Shown piece by piece: positions 17,667 through 26,897 of a stretch of 64,000 bases of DNA. Position numbers and translations under genes: made by a program. The notes below the pieces were generated by a model. The model did no database searches. It saw only the letters and a list, made by a program, of their open reading frames with translations, and was not told where the DNA came from. Origin of the DNA: JBGTGT01 sp051439375 (GTDB lineage Bacteria; Cyanobacteriota; Cyanobacteriia; Cyanobacteriales; Microcystaceae); NCBI GenBank assembly GCA_051439375.1, contig JBFRWB010000210.1, forward strand, positions 20,766 through 84,765. The letters are read 5' to 3'. Position 1 is the first letter of the stretch. Each line of letters starts with the position of its first letter.

Positions 17667-18317
17667 CTATTCTTGTAGATAAGACTGAATAAGTGGGGCA
17701 AATTGTTTCAGTCTCCTCTGATAAAAGTTACTTAAACTAGGAACAGGAATTTTTAGGTTATCTGATAGTTCCTGCCATTGATAGCCTTCATAACGCCTAA
17801 GACAAAGAAACTGAAAATTAGCACGAGGTTTCTGAGTCGGATAAGTCTCTTTAAATCTTCCATCTGGATCTTCTTTAATAACATTAATCACTTGCTCAGA
17901 TAAGAATTGATTCTCAGGAGTATTGTGTTTAACCTCAGATACATTCTCTAAGTCATCTAAGGAAAAAATAGGAATGTTCTGTGCTGTATTTTGTTTATAT
18001 TCACTAATTACATCTAACATAAGATAGCGCAACTTATTGTTAATCCATGTCATAACCTCTCCGCGATCGCTGTCATAACGATCAACATTTTGGGTAATCC
18101 AATAGAACAAATTTTGTTGTGCTTCTGCATAAATCTCTTGGTAACTGTCCCTCAGATAATCAGGAATTAGCTGACGATAGTAGCTTAAACGACCAGATTT
18201 CTGCACAAGGTAGAGCATTTGATTCATCAATTTAGTTTTTTGGGGACTTTGCCGTTGAAAGCTTTTAATTTTCCCAACGAGCTTACTCAATTGCTGATTA
18301 TATTCCTTGTTGGACAT
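17667..18317 (-). CDS. Sigma-70-like transcription factor
   Basis: The 216-residue protein has a region-2-like helical segment (about 75-110, with FYWITQNVDRYDSDRGEVMTW shortened here; DRYDSDRG is the diagnostic part) and a C-terminal region-4-like helix-turn-helix (about 168-205, YEGYQWQELSDNLKIPVPS). It lacks sigma regions 1 and 3, like ECF-type or cyanobacterial sigma-like factors. It is the first gene of the minus-strand secretion cassette, 89 bases ahead of DUF1822, so it probably controls that cassette. The exact sigma subgroup was not determined. Confidence 0.75.
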   Translation of the reverse strand: MSNKEYNQQLSKLVGKIKSFQRQSPQKTKLMNQMLYLVQKSGRLSYYRQLIPDYLRDSYQEIYAEAQQNLFYWITQNVDRYDSDRGEVMTWINNKLRYLMLDVISEYKQNTAQNIPIFSLDDLENVSEVKHNTPENQFLSEQVINVIKEDPDGRFKETYPTQKPRANFQFLCLRRYEGYQWQELSDNLKIPVPSLSNFYQRRLKQFAPLIQSYLQE

Positions 18318-18512
18318 TGTTCTTCAAGGTAGTCTTCCTATTTCTATCTGTTTATCTGAGGCGTGATTGCTGTTTTATCCAAATCTCATATTTTTTAACA
18401 ATATAAAGAAATGTAACAAGTTGAATAATTACCAAGGGAATAACCCGATAAACCAATAGAAAGCAAAATTACCCTGTCCCAATTAAATTAATTATTAACG
18501 GATGTTTGCACA

Positions 18513-18917
18513 ATGTTAACGATTCAAGCTAATAAAAACGGCTCTTTTGATAGATTTATAAAAAATAATAAGGGTAAAATCGCTTTAGCATCCACTTTAA
18601 CTACTTTTTCTGCCCTTTTTTTAGCTATTAATCCCGCTAAAGCCAATGATTATGAATATTTTATGGATGACTGTTTAGGACAAGGATTCTCTTTAAGTAT
18701 TTGTTTGGAGGATGTTCCCGTCGTTATGTGTATGGAAGATGGGTATTCTTTAAGACAATGCGAAGAGAGGTTAGGTTATTCCTCTCCTTCCCCACAACCT
18801 AGTCGCTCATTTGACCAAGAAATGAGGCGAATCGAGAGAAGAGAGCAACGATGGCAGCGAAGCGTGGACTCTATCAATGAGTCTATCTGTTTAGCCTCTG
18901 ATAGCTGCTCATTTTAG
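18513..18917 (+). CDS. Small secreted Cys-containing protein, function unknown
   Basis: The 134-residue protein has a signal peptide (hydrophobic stretch about 27-43, cleavage expected after NPAKA). Four Cys cluster in the segment of about 54-83 (DDCLG, SICLED, VMCMED, RQCEE) and two sit near the C-terminus (SICLASDSCSF). A charged Arg/Glu helix separates them. The paired Cys spacing suggests disulfides in the periplasm or outside the cell. No family was recognised. It is followed by a strong terminator (18991-19032) and is divergent from the sigma-like gene. Confidence 0.7.
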   Translation: MLTIQANKNGSFDRFIKNNKGKIALASTLTTFSALFLAINPAKANDYEYFMDDCLGQGFSLSICLEDVPVVMCMEDGYSLRQCEERLGYSSPSPQPSRSFDQEMRRIERREQRWQRSVDSINESICLASDSCSF

Positions 18918-18990
18918 CTAAACTCATCCTACTTTTGCCGTTTAACTTCCCCAAAGCGGTGTAAGTCCAATTTTTTCTCCAATGTCTCAA

Positions 18991-19032
18991 CGATCGCCGA
19001 TTCCCTGTTTGAAAGAGCGATCGCTTTTTTTT
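18991..19032 (+). terminator. HIP1-based intrinsic terminator
   Basis: CGATCGC at 18991-18997 pairs with GCGATCG at 19017-19023, with a 19-base loop, followed by C and a run of eight T. It lies 74 bases after the stop of the small secreted protein gene. The stem halves are both parts of the cyanobacterial HIP1 octamer. Confidence 0.75.
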
Positions 19033-19150
19033 AGCTATGAAAAAATAAATTTTCAAAATTGGATAAATACCTCACTGTTTTCCCAGAGAAAAAAATGTCA
19101 GGCGCAATTCACCTGCTTTATTTCACGTTCTAATTGGAGAGAACTAGGAA

Positions 19151-20359
19151 ATGACAATTAGAGGCACAAATTCAAGTGACTTTAGCATTAACGGCACTTT
19201 TGGCGACGATATCATTGATCTCCTTGCAGGAGATGATCGCAGTAACGGTAACTCCGGCAACGATACCATGTATGGCCGCCAAGGAAATGATTGGTTATTT
19301 GGCTCTTTTGGCGATGACCGACTCTTTGGTGGGGAAAACAACGATATTCTAGACGGATCTTACGGAGATGACTCCCTAGAGGGGGAAAGCGGTAATGATT
19401 TCCTAGAAGGTGACTCAGGAGACGATACCCTAATCGGTGGATCAGAGAATGACACCCTTTTAGGCGGGTCTGACGATGATTTCCTTGATGGTGGCTCAGG
19501 AAATGACTTTCTCAAGGCAGGACAAGGTAAAGATACCTTAAACGGCGGATCTGGCAATGATTCCCTTTATGGCGAATCGGGTGGAGATAGTCTTGACGGG
19601 GGATCAGGAAACGATTTACTTAAGGGAGGATCGGGAGACGATACCTTAATAGGCGGATCTGGCAATGATACCTATTACGTCAACAGTAGCGGGGACGTGG
19701 TGGTTGAAAATGCCAACGAAGGCCAAGATACCCTAATTACGAGAATTAACACCAATTTATCCCTTTTTGACTACCGTAACATCGAAGACCTAACCCTTGA
19801 AGGTTCAGCCATTGAAGGACGGGGAAATGATGCAAATAACTTGATTAACGGCAACGATTCCAACAATACTTTAACGGGTGGATCTGGTGCAGATACCCTT
19901 AAAGGAGGTAACGGAGATGACAACCTTCAAGGAGATAATGGACGCGATCGCTTACTCGGTGGCCGAGGCCGAGATACCCTAAGTGGAGGTGAAGCGAATG
20001 ATTATTTGTCGGGAGGAAAAGGCCGAGACATCCTCAACGGTGGAGGTGGAGATGACGAACTTGCAGGGGGTTTCGGTAACGATACTTTGACGGGAGGAAG
20101 CGGCAAAGATAAGTTCTTTTTAAAGAGTCCCAGTCAAGGATTAGACCTAATTACTGATTTTAACCAAGCAGAACGGGATAAGCTGCAACTTAGTCGCAGT
20201 GGCTTTAACAGACTCTCTTCTGGTCAACTCACCGTTAATCAGTTTGAGCGTCATTTCGATTTTAATTCTAACAACCAAATTCTCTCTTATCGAGGAACAG
20301 CGATCGCTCAATTCTCTGGGTTGAGTGAATTAGTTCATAGCGACATCGTGGTTGTTTAA
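19151..20359 (+). CDS. RTX-type calcium-binding protein
   Basis: The 402-residue protein is mostly tandem glycine-rich nonapeptides of the GGxGxDxLx type (GNDTLYG, GGSGNDFLKGG and so on) in two blocks, about 12-175 and 230-320, that form calcium-binding beta-rolls. Between them is a short non-repeat insert (DTYYVNSSGDVVVENANEG), seen in many RTX proteins. The C-terminal 80 residues (SPSQGLDLITDFNQAERDKLQL) resemble the type-I secretion tail region. No N-terminal signal peptide is present, which suits type-I export. No type-I transporter genes are in the window. It lies 61 bases before the next RTX gene, same strand. Confidence 0.9.
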   Translation: MTIRGTNSSDFSINGTFGDDIIDLLAGDDRSNGNSGNDTMYGRQGNDWLFGSFGDDRLFGGENNDILDGSYGDDSLEGESGNDFLEGDSGDDTLIGGSENDTLLGGSDDDFLDGGSGNDFLKAGQGKDTLNGGSGNDSLYGESGGDSLDGGSGNDLLKGGSGDDTLIGGSGNDTYYVNSSGDVVVENANEGQDTLITRINTNLSLFDYRNIEDLTLEGSAIEGRGNDANNLINGNDSNNTLTGGSGADTLKGGNGDDNLQGDNGRDRLLGGRGRDTLSGGEANDYLSGGKGRDILNGGGGDDELAGGFGNDTLTGGSGKDKFFLKSPSQGLDLITDFNQAERDKLQLSRSGFNRLSSGQLTVNQFERHFDFNSNNQILSYRGTAIAQFSGLSELVHSDIVVV

Positions 20360-20420
20360 TTTCTGGTTCGTATTTTATTTCACTGACAACACATTTACCA
20401 ATTTTAGGAGACATTCAATC

Positions 20421-23400
20421 ATGGCAATTCAATTAGGTGACGGTAACAACAGTTATCCCAATAACAAATTTCCCAACAATGGTGGGAATAACCATGTTGA
20501 TGGGAGGGGGGGGAATGACACCCTTGATGGAGGAACAGGTAACGATACACTTCTCGGAGGAACTGGAAAAGATTCCCTTCTCGGAGGAAGTGGTAATGAT
20601 ATCCTTAAAGGAAATGAAAATGCTGATACCCTTTTGGGTGGCACTGGTAATGACGAACTACAAGGACAAAAAGGAAATGATAGTCTTAATGGTGAGGATG
20701 GCAACGATATACTATTTGGCGGAACAGGTGATGATATTTTGAACGGGGGAAGTGGTAATGATACACTAGCTGCAACTTCTTTTGAAGATCAAGAAAAAGA
20801 TTTAGGGCAAGATATTTGGGATGGTGGTGCAGGTGCTGACCAATTTAATATTGGTCGTTTTGATGGCCCCGGTAAAGCCACCATCGTAAATTTTAATTAT
20901 GATCAAGGCGATCGCATTAATAAGTTAAATGAATATAAACTCAGTGAAAATGGAAATGATGTAGATATTACAAACTCATCAGGCAATCTCCTTGCACGGA
21001 TTCAAGGTCGAACAATCGAACAGGTTAAAGGAATAAAATTTCATACTGGACAACACACAACTAATGAAGATGCGGGTACAAGTTTCATCAATCCTGTTTT
21101 ATCTTCAGGACTTACTTCTCTCAGCGTAATTAGTGTGAGTTCTACTCTGGGAATTCCCGTTTCTCTATCTGGTAGTCAGGTAAGATATGCGTTAGACAAT
21201 CGCTATAATGGGTTACGTCAAAATCAATCTGTCTTTGATACATTAAATATCACACTACGGGATGCTGAAGGTGTCACTTATACCATCCAAAAAACAGTAA
21301 AAATTCAAGGTCTTAATGATGCACCGACTGCAATTTCTGATAGTTTTTCAGTCGATGAAAATACCCTTGAGAATCCTTTAGATGTCTTAGCAAATGATAC
21401 TGATCCTGATCAGGGTGACACAAAAAAACTGCGCAGTGTAAACTCTGATTCTGCTGTCATTTCTGGTGATCAAATTATCTATGATCCTTCTAAATTTAAT
21501 AACCTGCGAGAAGGACAATTTAAGAGTGAGAGCTTTAGCTATACCATGGAAGATTCCGCAGGAGCAACTAGCACAACAACTGTTACCGTTACTATTAATG
21601 GTCAAAACGATGCACCCATCCTAGAAAATTCTATTTCTGCTCAGACAACTGATGAAGATGACTTCTTCTCATTTACTATCCCTGATGATACGTTTAAAGA
21701 TCCTGATGAGGGGGATACGTTAAGCTATTCTGCTAAGTTATCTAATGGTGACTCCTTACCCTCTTGGCTAGATTTCGATGAAAATACTCTCACCTTTAGC
21801 GGTACACCCACTAATGATGATGTCACGACACTCAGTGAGCCACTTAACATTACAGTAACCGCCATAGATGGGTCAGATAAACCTGTTTCTGGCTCTTTCT
21901 TTTTAACAGTTAATAATGTCAATGATGCACCGACATTAGAGAATGCAATCCCCGATCAAATGGCCACAGAAGATCAGCCATTTTCTTATACTATTCCTAG
22001 CGATACTTTTGATGATGTTGATATTAAGTATGGTGACAGCTTGGACTATTCTGCAACATTATCTAACGGAGATTCTTTACCGACTTGGCTTACTTTTGAT
22101 AGCAACACTCGCACCTTTAGTGGTACACCTACCGATAGTGATGTTGGTAACTTAGGTATCAAAGTCATTGCAGAAGATACCACAAAGGCTAAAGCAGACG
22201 ATACCTTTATCTTAATCGTTAAAGATGTCAATGATCCACCAATTGTTGAAGATGATAAAACCCTTCGCTTCGATGAAGATCAAACAATTTCACTAGATAT
22301 TGCCGAACCCACTGATCCCGATGGTGATTCATTAAGCATTGAAGTAACAGAAATTCCTGACCCCACAAAAGGGGAAATTCAACGAGCAAATGGTTCACGG
22401 GTTGAGGTTGGTGATTTTCTAACTAAAGCAGAATTAACGAATTTAAAATTTGCTCCCGTTGTCAATGAAAATGGCAGTGGAGGAGCGTTTAAATATGAAG
22501 TAAGCGACGGTAATAATCCTTCTGTTTCATCAACCATTACCTTAGAAATTGATCCCGTTAATGATGCTCCCTTTGTGAAGACTTCTATCCCTGATCAAAG
22601 AGCAGAAGAAAATGAATCTTTCACTTATACGATTCCTGATGGGAGTTTCGATGATGTTGATATCAAAGATGGGGACAGTCTCGACTATTTTGCCACATTA
22701 TCTGATGACAATCCTTTACCTTCTTGGTTGAATTTTGATGATAATACCTTGACTTTTAGCGGTACACCTACTAAAGATGATCTTGAAATACTTAGCATTA
22801 AGGTGACTGCAACCGACACCGAAGACGCTTCTGTATCGGATACTTTTGAGTTAGATGTTACTGAAGTGAATAATGCTCCTTTTGTTCATGATCCAATTGA
22901 TGATGTGGAAATAAACGAAGGTCAAACCTTATCTTATACCCTTCCGTCAGATACATTTAAAGATCCTGATGCTGGGGATATTTTAACCTATAAAGCAACC
23001 CTAGCAGATGGGGATACGGATGATGATTTACCTTCATGGTTAACCTTTGATTCTGATACTTTAACCTTTTCTGGGACACCCCAAAATAATGACGTTGATA
23101 TTTTAACTATCACTGTCATTGCAACTGATCAAGGAGAAAAATCTGCATCAGATACCTTCCAATTAACCGTTAATGATGTACAAAATCCTCCCGAATTTTC
23201 ACCCTCAAGTTTTAATTTTACCATTCCCGAAGTATCTTCGGTTGGGACAGTTGTAGGAACATTAACAGCAACTGATCAAGATAATGATGCCCTAACTTAT
23301 TCCATTACTAACAATCTTGATCCTGATGAAGATGGAACAAATGCCTATCGAATTGAAGGAAATAAACTGATTGTTAATGATAGTAATGATTTAGATTATG

Positions 23401-24902
23401 AAAATAATCGTACCCAAACAATAGAAGTTGAAGTAAGTGATGGACAATTGACAGATACCGCAGATGTTACTATTAATCTAACAAATATTACGACTGATCC
23501 TCCTGTCATTAATGATCAGGCATTTTTCTTTGATGAAAATCAACCCAATGGTACAGTTGTTGGTACACTTGTTGCGACTGATCCTGATGATTTTCCCTTA
23601 CCTCTGAGTTATAAAATTGAAACAAATATTGATCACGATGGAGATGGAAATAATGGGTTTCGCATTGAAGGCGATCAACTAATTCTCAATGATACTGATG
23701 ACTTAGATTATGAAAAGAAAATCTTCCAAAGCATCCGTGTACAGGCTTTCGATGGAGAAGAATACAGTGAATCAGCCAATATAGGTATCATTTTAAATGA
23801 TACAGATGAGCCGCCTAAAACTAATACTAAACCCATCACCGTTAATGATAGTTTTACCACTAACGAAAATAGTTCAATCACCTTTAGTCAGAATACACTG
23901 TTAACGAATGATAGTGATCCTGATGGGGATACTTTTGACCTTGAAAGTATTAATACAACAGGAATAAAAGGCACATTAACCGATAATGGCAATGGTACTT
24001 ACACCTATAATCCTAATGGTCAATTTGACTCCCTCACAACAGGTGAAACAGCAACCGATAGCTTCACATATACCATTAAGGACGATAAGGGAGCTATCTC
24101 TGATCCTGCAACGGTTACTTTCACGGTTAACGGTATTAGTAGTGAAGAATTCACCTTAACTGTTAATGATACCTCGATTAACTATCAAAAAGAAGATGTT
24201 AAATCCTATGGGGGTAAAAAGCAAGATGTTACAGGAGACTTTACTTTCTCTGAGGGAACAGCCATTGACTTAACAGGAAATAACTGGAAAGCTCTCAACT
24301 TACCCTATACTATTACCGCCGATAGTATTCTCACTTTCGAGTTTTTAAGTAATAAACAAGGAGAAATTCAGGGGATTGGCTTAGATAAAAATACTCGACT
24401 GGATAACCAGTTTTTTCAACTCTATGGCACTCAAAAATATGGAATTCGAGACTTTACCTATACTCATATAGGAAATTGGCAATCCTTCACCATCAATTTA
24501 AGTGATTATTATCAAATCAATGAGTCTAAAAAAAATCTTATTTTTGCTAATGATGATGATAAAAGGAAACGGGGAAATAGCCAATTTCGTGACATTAAAA
24601 TCTATGAAGCCAATCGCATTACTGGAACAGATGATAATGATATCCTAACAGGAACATCAGAAATTGATCATTTCCGCTTTGATAGCTTAACGGGTACGGA
24701 TACTGTGGTTGATTTTAATCTCTCACAAGGCGATAAAATTGAGATTGATACTTCTGTATATGGATTAGGAAAAGGAGATACGTCTCAAGTGAGTCTTAAT
24801 GATACCAATAACCTCTTATCCTATAACGGTTCTGATTTAGCCACCCTTGAGAACATCACTAATTCTGAGTTTGATGCAAGTCGTGATGTGTTGTTTGTTT
24901 AA
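20421..24902 (+). CDS. Very large RTX/cadherin-like calcium-binding surface protein
   Basis: About 1493 residues from the start chosen here. ATG at 20421 is preceded by TTAGGAG (20404-20410) and begins MAIQLGDGNN, like other RTX proteins. An in-frame ATG at 20352 would add 23 aberrant residues (MFNFWFVFYF...) overlapping the previous gene. Domains in order: RTX nonapeptides (about 20-125); a cadherin-like domain (NDAPTAISDSFSVDEN, LANDTDPD); several dystroglycan-type CADG repeats (LPSWLDFD, TFSGTPT); two cadherin repeats (VVGTLTATDQDNDALTYSI); another tandem-95-like unit (LLTNDSDPDGDTF); a jelly-roll-like segment; and an RTX-like C-terminal secretion region (ITGTDDNDILTG). Calcium-dependent adhesion or S-layer-type function is inferred. 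Confidence 0.88.
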   Translation: MAIQLGDGNNSYPNNKFPNNGGNNHVDGRGGNDTLDGGTGNDTLLGGTGKDSLLGGSGNDILKGNENADTLLGGTGNDELQGQKGNDSLNGEDGNDILFGGTGDDILNGGSGNDTLAATSFEDQEKDLGQDIWDGGAGADQFNIGRFDGPGKATIVNFNYDQGDRINKLNEYKLSENGNDVDITNSSGNLLARIQGRTIEQVKGIKFHTGQHTTNEDAGTSFINPVLSSGLTSLSVISVSSTLGIPVSLSGSQVRYALDNRYNGLRQNQSVFDTLNITLRDAEGVTYTIQKTVKIQGLNDAPTAISDSFSVDENTLENPLDVLANDTDPDQGDTKKLRSVNSDSAVISGDQIIYDPSKFNNLREGQFKSESFSYTMEDSAGATSTTTVTVTINGQNDAPILENSISAQTTDEDDFFSFTIPDDTFKDPDEGDTLSYSAKLSNGDSLPSWLDFDENTLTFSGTPTNDDVTTLSEPLNITVTAIDGSDKPVSGSFFLTVNNVNDAPTLENAIPDQMATEDQPFSYTIPSDTFDDVDIKYGDSLDYSATLSNGDSLPTWLTFDSNTRTFSGTPTDSDVGNLGIKVIAEDTTKAKADDTFILIVKDVNDPPIVEDDKTLRFDEDQTISLDIAEPTDPDGDSLSIEVTEIPDPTKGEIQRANGSRVEVGDFLTKAELTNLKFAPVVNENGSGGAFKYEVSDGNNPSVSSTITLEIDPVNDAPFVKTSIPDQRAEENESFTYTIPDGSFDDVDIKDGDSLDYFATLSDDNPLPSWLNFDDNTLTFSGTPTKDDLEILSIKVTATDTEDASVSDTFELDVTEVNNAPFVHDPIDDVEINEGQTLSYTLPSDTFKDPDAGDILTYKATLADGDTDDDLPSWLTFDSDTLTFSGTPQNNDVDILTITVIATDQGEKSASDTFQLTVNDVQNPPEFSPSSFNFTIPEVSSVGTVVGTLTATDQDNDALTYSITNNLDPDEDGTNAYRIEGNKLIVNDSNDLDYENNRTQTIEVEVSDGQLTDTADVTINLTNITTDPPVINDQAFFFDENQPNGTVVGTLVATDPDDFPLPLSYKIETNIDHDGDGNNGFRIEGDQLILNDTDDLDYEKKIFQSIRVQAFDGEEYSESANIGIILNDTDEPPKTNTKPITVNDSFTTNENSSITFSQNTLLTNDSDPDGDTFDLESINTTGIKGTLTDNGNGTYTYNPNGQFDSLTTGETATDSFTYTIKDDKGAISDPATVTFTVNGISSEEFTLTVNDTSINYQKEDVKSYGGKKQDVTGDFTFSEGTAIDLTGNNWKALNLPYTITADSILTFEFLSNKQGEIQGIGLDKNTRLDNQFFQLYGTQKYGIRDFTYTHIGNWQSFTINLSDYYQINESKKNLIFANDDDKRKRGNSQFRDIKIYEANRITGTDDNDILTGTSEIDHFRFDSLTGTDTVVDFNLSQGDKIEIDTSVYGLGKGDTSQVSLNDTNNLLSYNGSDLATLENITNSEFDASRDVLFV

Positions 24903-24911
24903 ATAATATCT

Positions 24912-24960
24912 AAAAAAAGCGATCGCTTATTCTCTACTGGAGAAATGTGATCGCTTTTTT
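24912..24960 (+). terminator. HIP1-based intrinsic terminator
   Basis: The run AAAAAAGCGATC pairs with GATCGCTTTTTT at 24949-24960. A second hairpin (TTCTC with GAGAA) lies in the loop. It starts about 10 bases after the stop of the large RTX gene and ends in T6. The A-rich left arm could make it work in both directions. Confidence 0.85.
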
Positions 24961-25019
24961 GTTTGTGGCAACTATGGTATGATCTTTGAGGAATAAAAGC
25001 TTAAACGGAGGACAAACCC

Positions 25020-25226
25020 GTGAGCCAAACAAATGACCTAAAACCCAACCTAAAAGACCTAGATTCCGACGATCCTGTTACTAGAGCCGAATGTCGTGAA
25101 CAAGCACAAGAGATAATTGCGAGTCCAGAAATTGAACTCAAAGAACGTGAAGCGATCGCCGACCGTCTTCTAGAAGCTAACCAAGAATTAACGGCTAAAA
25201 ATGTCGGACAAGAGGACAGTTACTAA
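25020..25226 (+). CDS. Small acidic helical protein, unknown
   Basis: The 68-residue protein starts at a GTG preceded by GGAGG at 25007-25011, a good ribosome-binding site. The sequence is highly charged (SDDPVTRAECREQAQEII, EREAIADRLLEANQEL) and predicted helical, with one Cys and no membrane segment. It is convergent with the HNH gene, whose stop lies 7 bases further on. I do not recognise the family. The strong SD and biased composition support a real gene. Confidence 0.65.
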   Translation: MSQTNDLKPNLKDLDSDDPVTRAECREQAQEIIASPEIELKEREAIADRLLEANQELTAKNVGQEDSY

Positions 25227-25233
25227 AGTAACC

Positions 25234-25731
25234 TTATATCCCAATCACATACTTACGCCATTCCTGATTCAACTCTCCCCTTGTATGTTTCACTAATTCA
25301 AAATGTAAACTACTATAAGGACGACGAGGTTGAACTTTTAGCTTCATCTGAGCCTCTTTTGGGGTGCGGTTTCCCTTTTTGACATTGCACCTTACACAAG
25401 CGGCCACCAGATTTTCCCATGTATCTTTCCCACCTCTCGAACGGGGAATCACATGATCAAGGGTTAGGTCATCACCGCGATAGGAGCAGTATTGACAGGT
25501 ATGGCGATCGCGTTCTAGGACATTGCGACGGGTAAGGGGAATTTCCTTATAGGGGACTCGGACATAGTACCGCAACCGAATAACAGAGGGAAGAGGGAAA
25601 TTTGTGTAAATCGTTTTCTCGTTATGCTCTAGTTGCTCCGCTTTCCCCTTGAGCAACAATACGACCGCCCTGCGCCAACTGGTAATGTTAAGGGGTTCGT
25701 AGGACGCATTCAACACCAGAACTTTGCCCAT
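25234..25731 (-). CDS. HNH endonuclease family protein
   Basis: The 165-residue protein has the cyanobacterial-type N-terminus (VLVLNASYEPLNITSWRRAV) and an HNH core: two CxxC zinc pairs (CQYC, CVRC) flanking LDHVIPRSRGGKDTWENL with the catalytic His and Asn. The core is followed by CNVKKGNRTP. Stand-alone members are common in cyanobacterial chromosomes and may act in DNA repair or recombination; no restriction or methylase partner is next to it. The ATG at 25731 gives the usual family start. Confidence 0.88.
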   Translation of the reverse strand: MGKVLVLNASYEPLNITSWRRAVVLLLKGKAEQLEHNEKTIYTNFPLPSVIRLRYYVRVPYKEIPLTRRNVLERDRHTCQYCSYRGDDLTLDHVIPRSRGGKDTWENLVAACVRCNVKKGNRTPKEAQMKLKVQPRRPYSSLHFELVKHTRGELNQEWRKYVIGI

Positions 25732-25931
25732 CGCTTTGTTGAAGTCTGATTAATTTAACCCAAATCCTAGCACAGTTAGCAAAGTTTTTGCGTTCAATTT
25801 CAACATTCTTTTTTTACGTCTGACTTATCTTCACTCATTCCACAAATTTCGCTTTATATCTACATTTTTACAATTACACTAAAAAGGATACTAAGCACAA
25901 TCTCCTTCGGTTTTAGACTGACATTCCCATG

Positions 25932-25963
25932 TCACAGGGGTTTTCTGTGAATATAAAGTTCAC
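25932..25963 (-). other. Overlapping hairpins downstream of the esterase gene
   Basis: TCACAG (25932-25937) can pair with CTGTGA (25945-25950). GTGAA (25947-25951) can pair instead with TTCAC (25959-25963). The two stems exclude each other and lie right after the esterase stop codon. Neither is followed by a good U-run, so a transcript end is only possible, not shown. Confidence 0.3.
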
Positions 25964-25964
25964 G

Positions 25965-26888
25965 TTATGAAGAATAAAATAAGGGTAAGATATCTTCTAA
26001 ACGACGAGACCAAGACGCTTCATCATGTTCTCCCTCTGCATCTTCTACTGTCCATAAATTTTGTTGGTCTTGATAGCCAAATTGATTGATTAATAACCCT
26101 CGCATTTCTCTTCCTCTCGCAGTTGCTCTTTCTTCAATCACCCTATTGTGATGTCCTCCTTCTCTGACTAAACCCCAATCTAAATATATCTTAGGTTTTA
26201 ACTGGTCATTCTTCAACGTTTTCCCTACCGATGCAATTAAGGTTGAACTATCTAGCATACCAAAATAACTATCGAACGCATCAAAGTTTTCTTGTTCATA
26301 AACCCGATCTAATCCTACCCAAAATGAGGGAGAAAGAGCCGCTACTAAGCCAAATTGTTCGGGGTATTGTAACGCCGTATAAAAAGCAGCTAGCCCCCCA
26401 TGGGAAGCTCCTAAAATTAAGGTCTGATTTGGCTCTTTTAGGGTGCGGTAATGCTCATCAACAAAGCCTTTAACTGATATGGCTAAATAACGGGAATAGT
26501 CGTCTAACCCACCCCATTCTTTGCCCTTAACTGGTGCATGGGTGTATTCATAGTCTCGATTAATTGGAGAGACCGCTACAACTATCACTTTTCTGAGACG
26601 ACTACTAACATATAGTCGAGTTAAAACCGTTGCCATTTTCCATGTTTTATGGTAAGCCCCTCCCTCAAAAAAGGCGGTATTACCATCATTCATATAAATA
26701 ACAGGATAAGCCGTTTCACTAATTTCATAATCCCTCGGTAAAAAGAGATGAATTTTTCTCGGTTCACTGGCTAAACTATCGGGTTGAAAATAGGGATAGC
26801 TGTGATAAAAGCCACTCCAATCACTGTGATCGTGATACCAGCCTTCTTGATTTCCTTTAATAAATTGTTCCATCATGATGTTTCCCAA
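25965..26888 (-). CDS. Alpha/beta-hydrolase esterase (esterase D / Fes-like family)
   Basis: The 307-residue protein matches the putative-esterase fold. It has KIHLFLPRDYEISETAYPVIYMNDG in shortened form (YPVIYMNDG is diagnostic), the nucleophile elbow LILGASHGG with the catalytic Ser, and a later His-containing EGEHDEASW segment that could complete the triad. It is predicted cytoplasmic, with no signal peptide. The gene starts 9 bases after the aminotransferase gene on the same strand and is likely cotranscribed. Two Met codons just inside (MM at residues 5-6) are alternative starts. The substrate is unknown; enterochelin or S-formylglutathione esterases are distant relatives. Confidence 0.8.
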   Translation of the reverse strand: MGNIMMEQFIKGNQEGWYHDHSDWSGFYHSYPYFQPDSLASEPRKIHLFLPRDYEISETAYPVIYMNDGNTAFFEGGAYHKTWKMATVLTRLYVSSRLRKVIVVAVSPINRDYEYTHAPVKGKEWGGLDDYSRYLAISVKGFVDEHYRTLKEPNQTLILGASHGGLAAFYTALQYPEQFGLVAALSPSFWVGLDRVYEQENFDAFDSYFGMLDSSTLIASVGKTLKNDQLKPKIYLDWGLVREGGHHNRVIEERATARGREMRGLLINQFGYQDQQNLWTVEDAEGEHDEASWSRRLEDILPLFYSS

Positions 26889-26897
26889 GCATAAATT

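Noticed and set aside
20352..20420. Upstream ATG extending the large RTX protein by 23 residues
   Set aside because: It overlaps the preceding gene, has no ribosome-binding site and adds an aberrant hydrophobic start, while ATG 20421 has TTAGGAG before it.
20437..20742. 101-residue plus-strand frame at the start of the large RTX gene
   Set aside because: It is an out-of-frame reading of RTX repeats, overlapping the real gene on the same strand.
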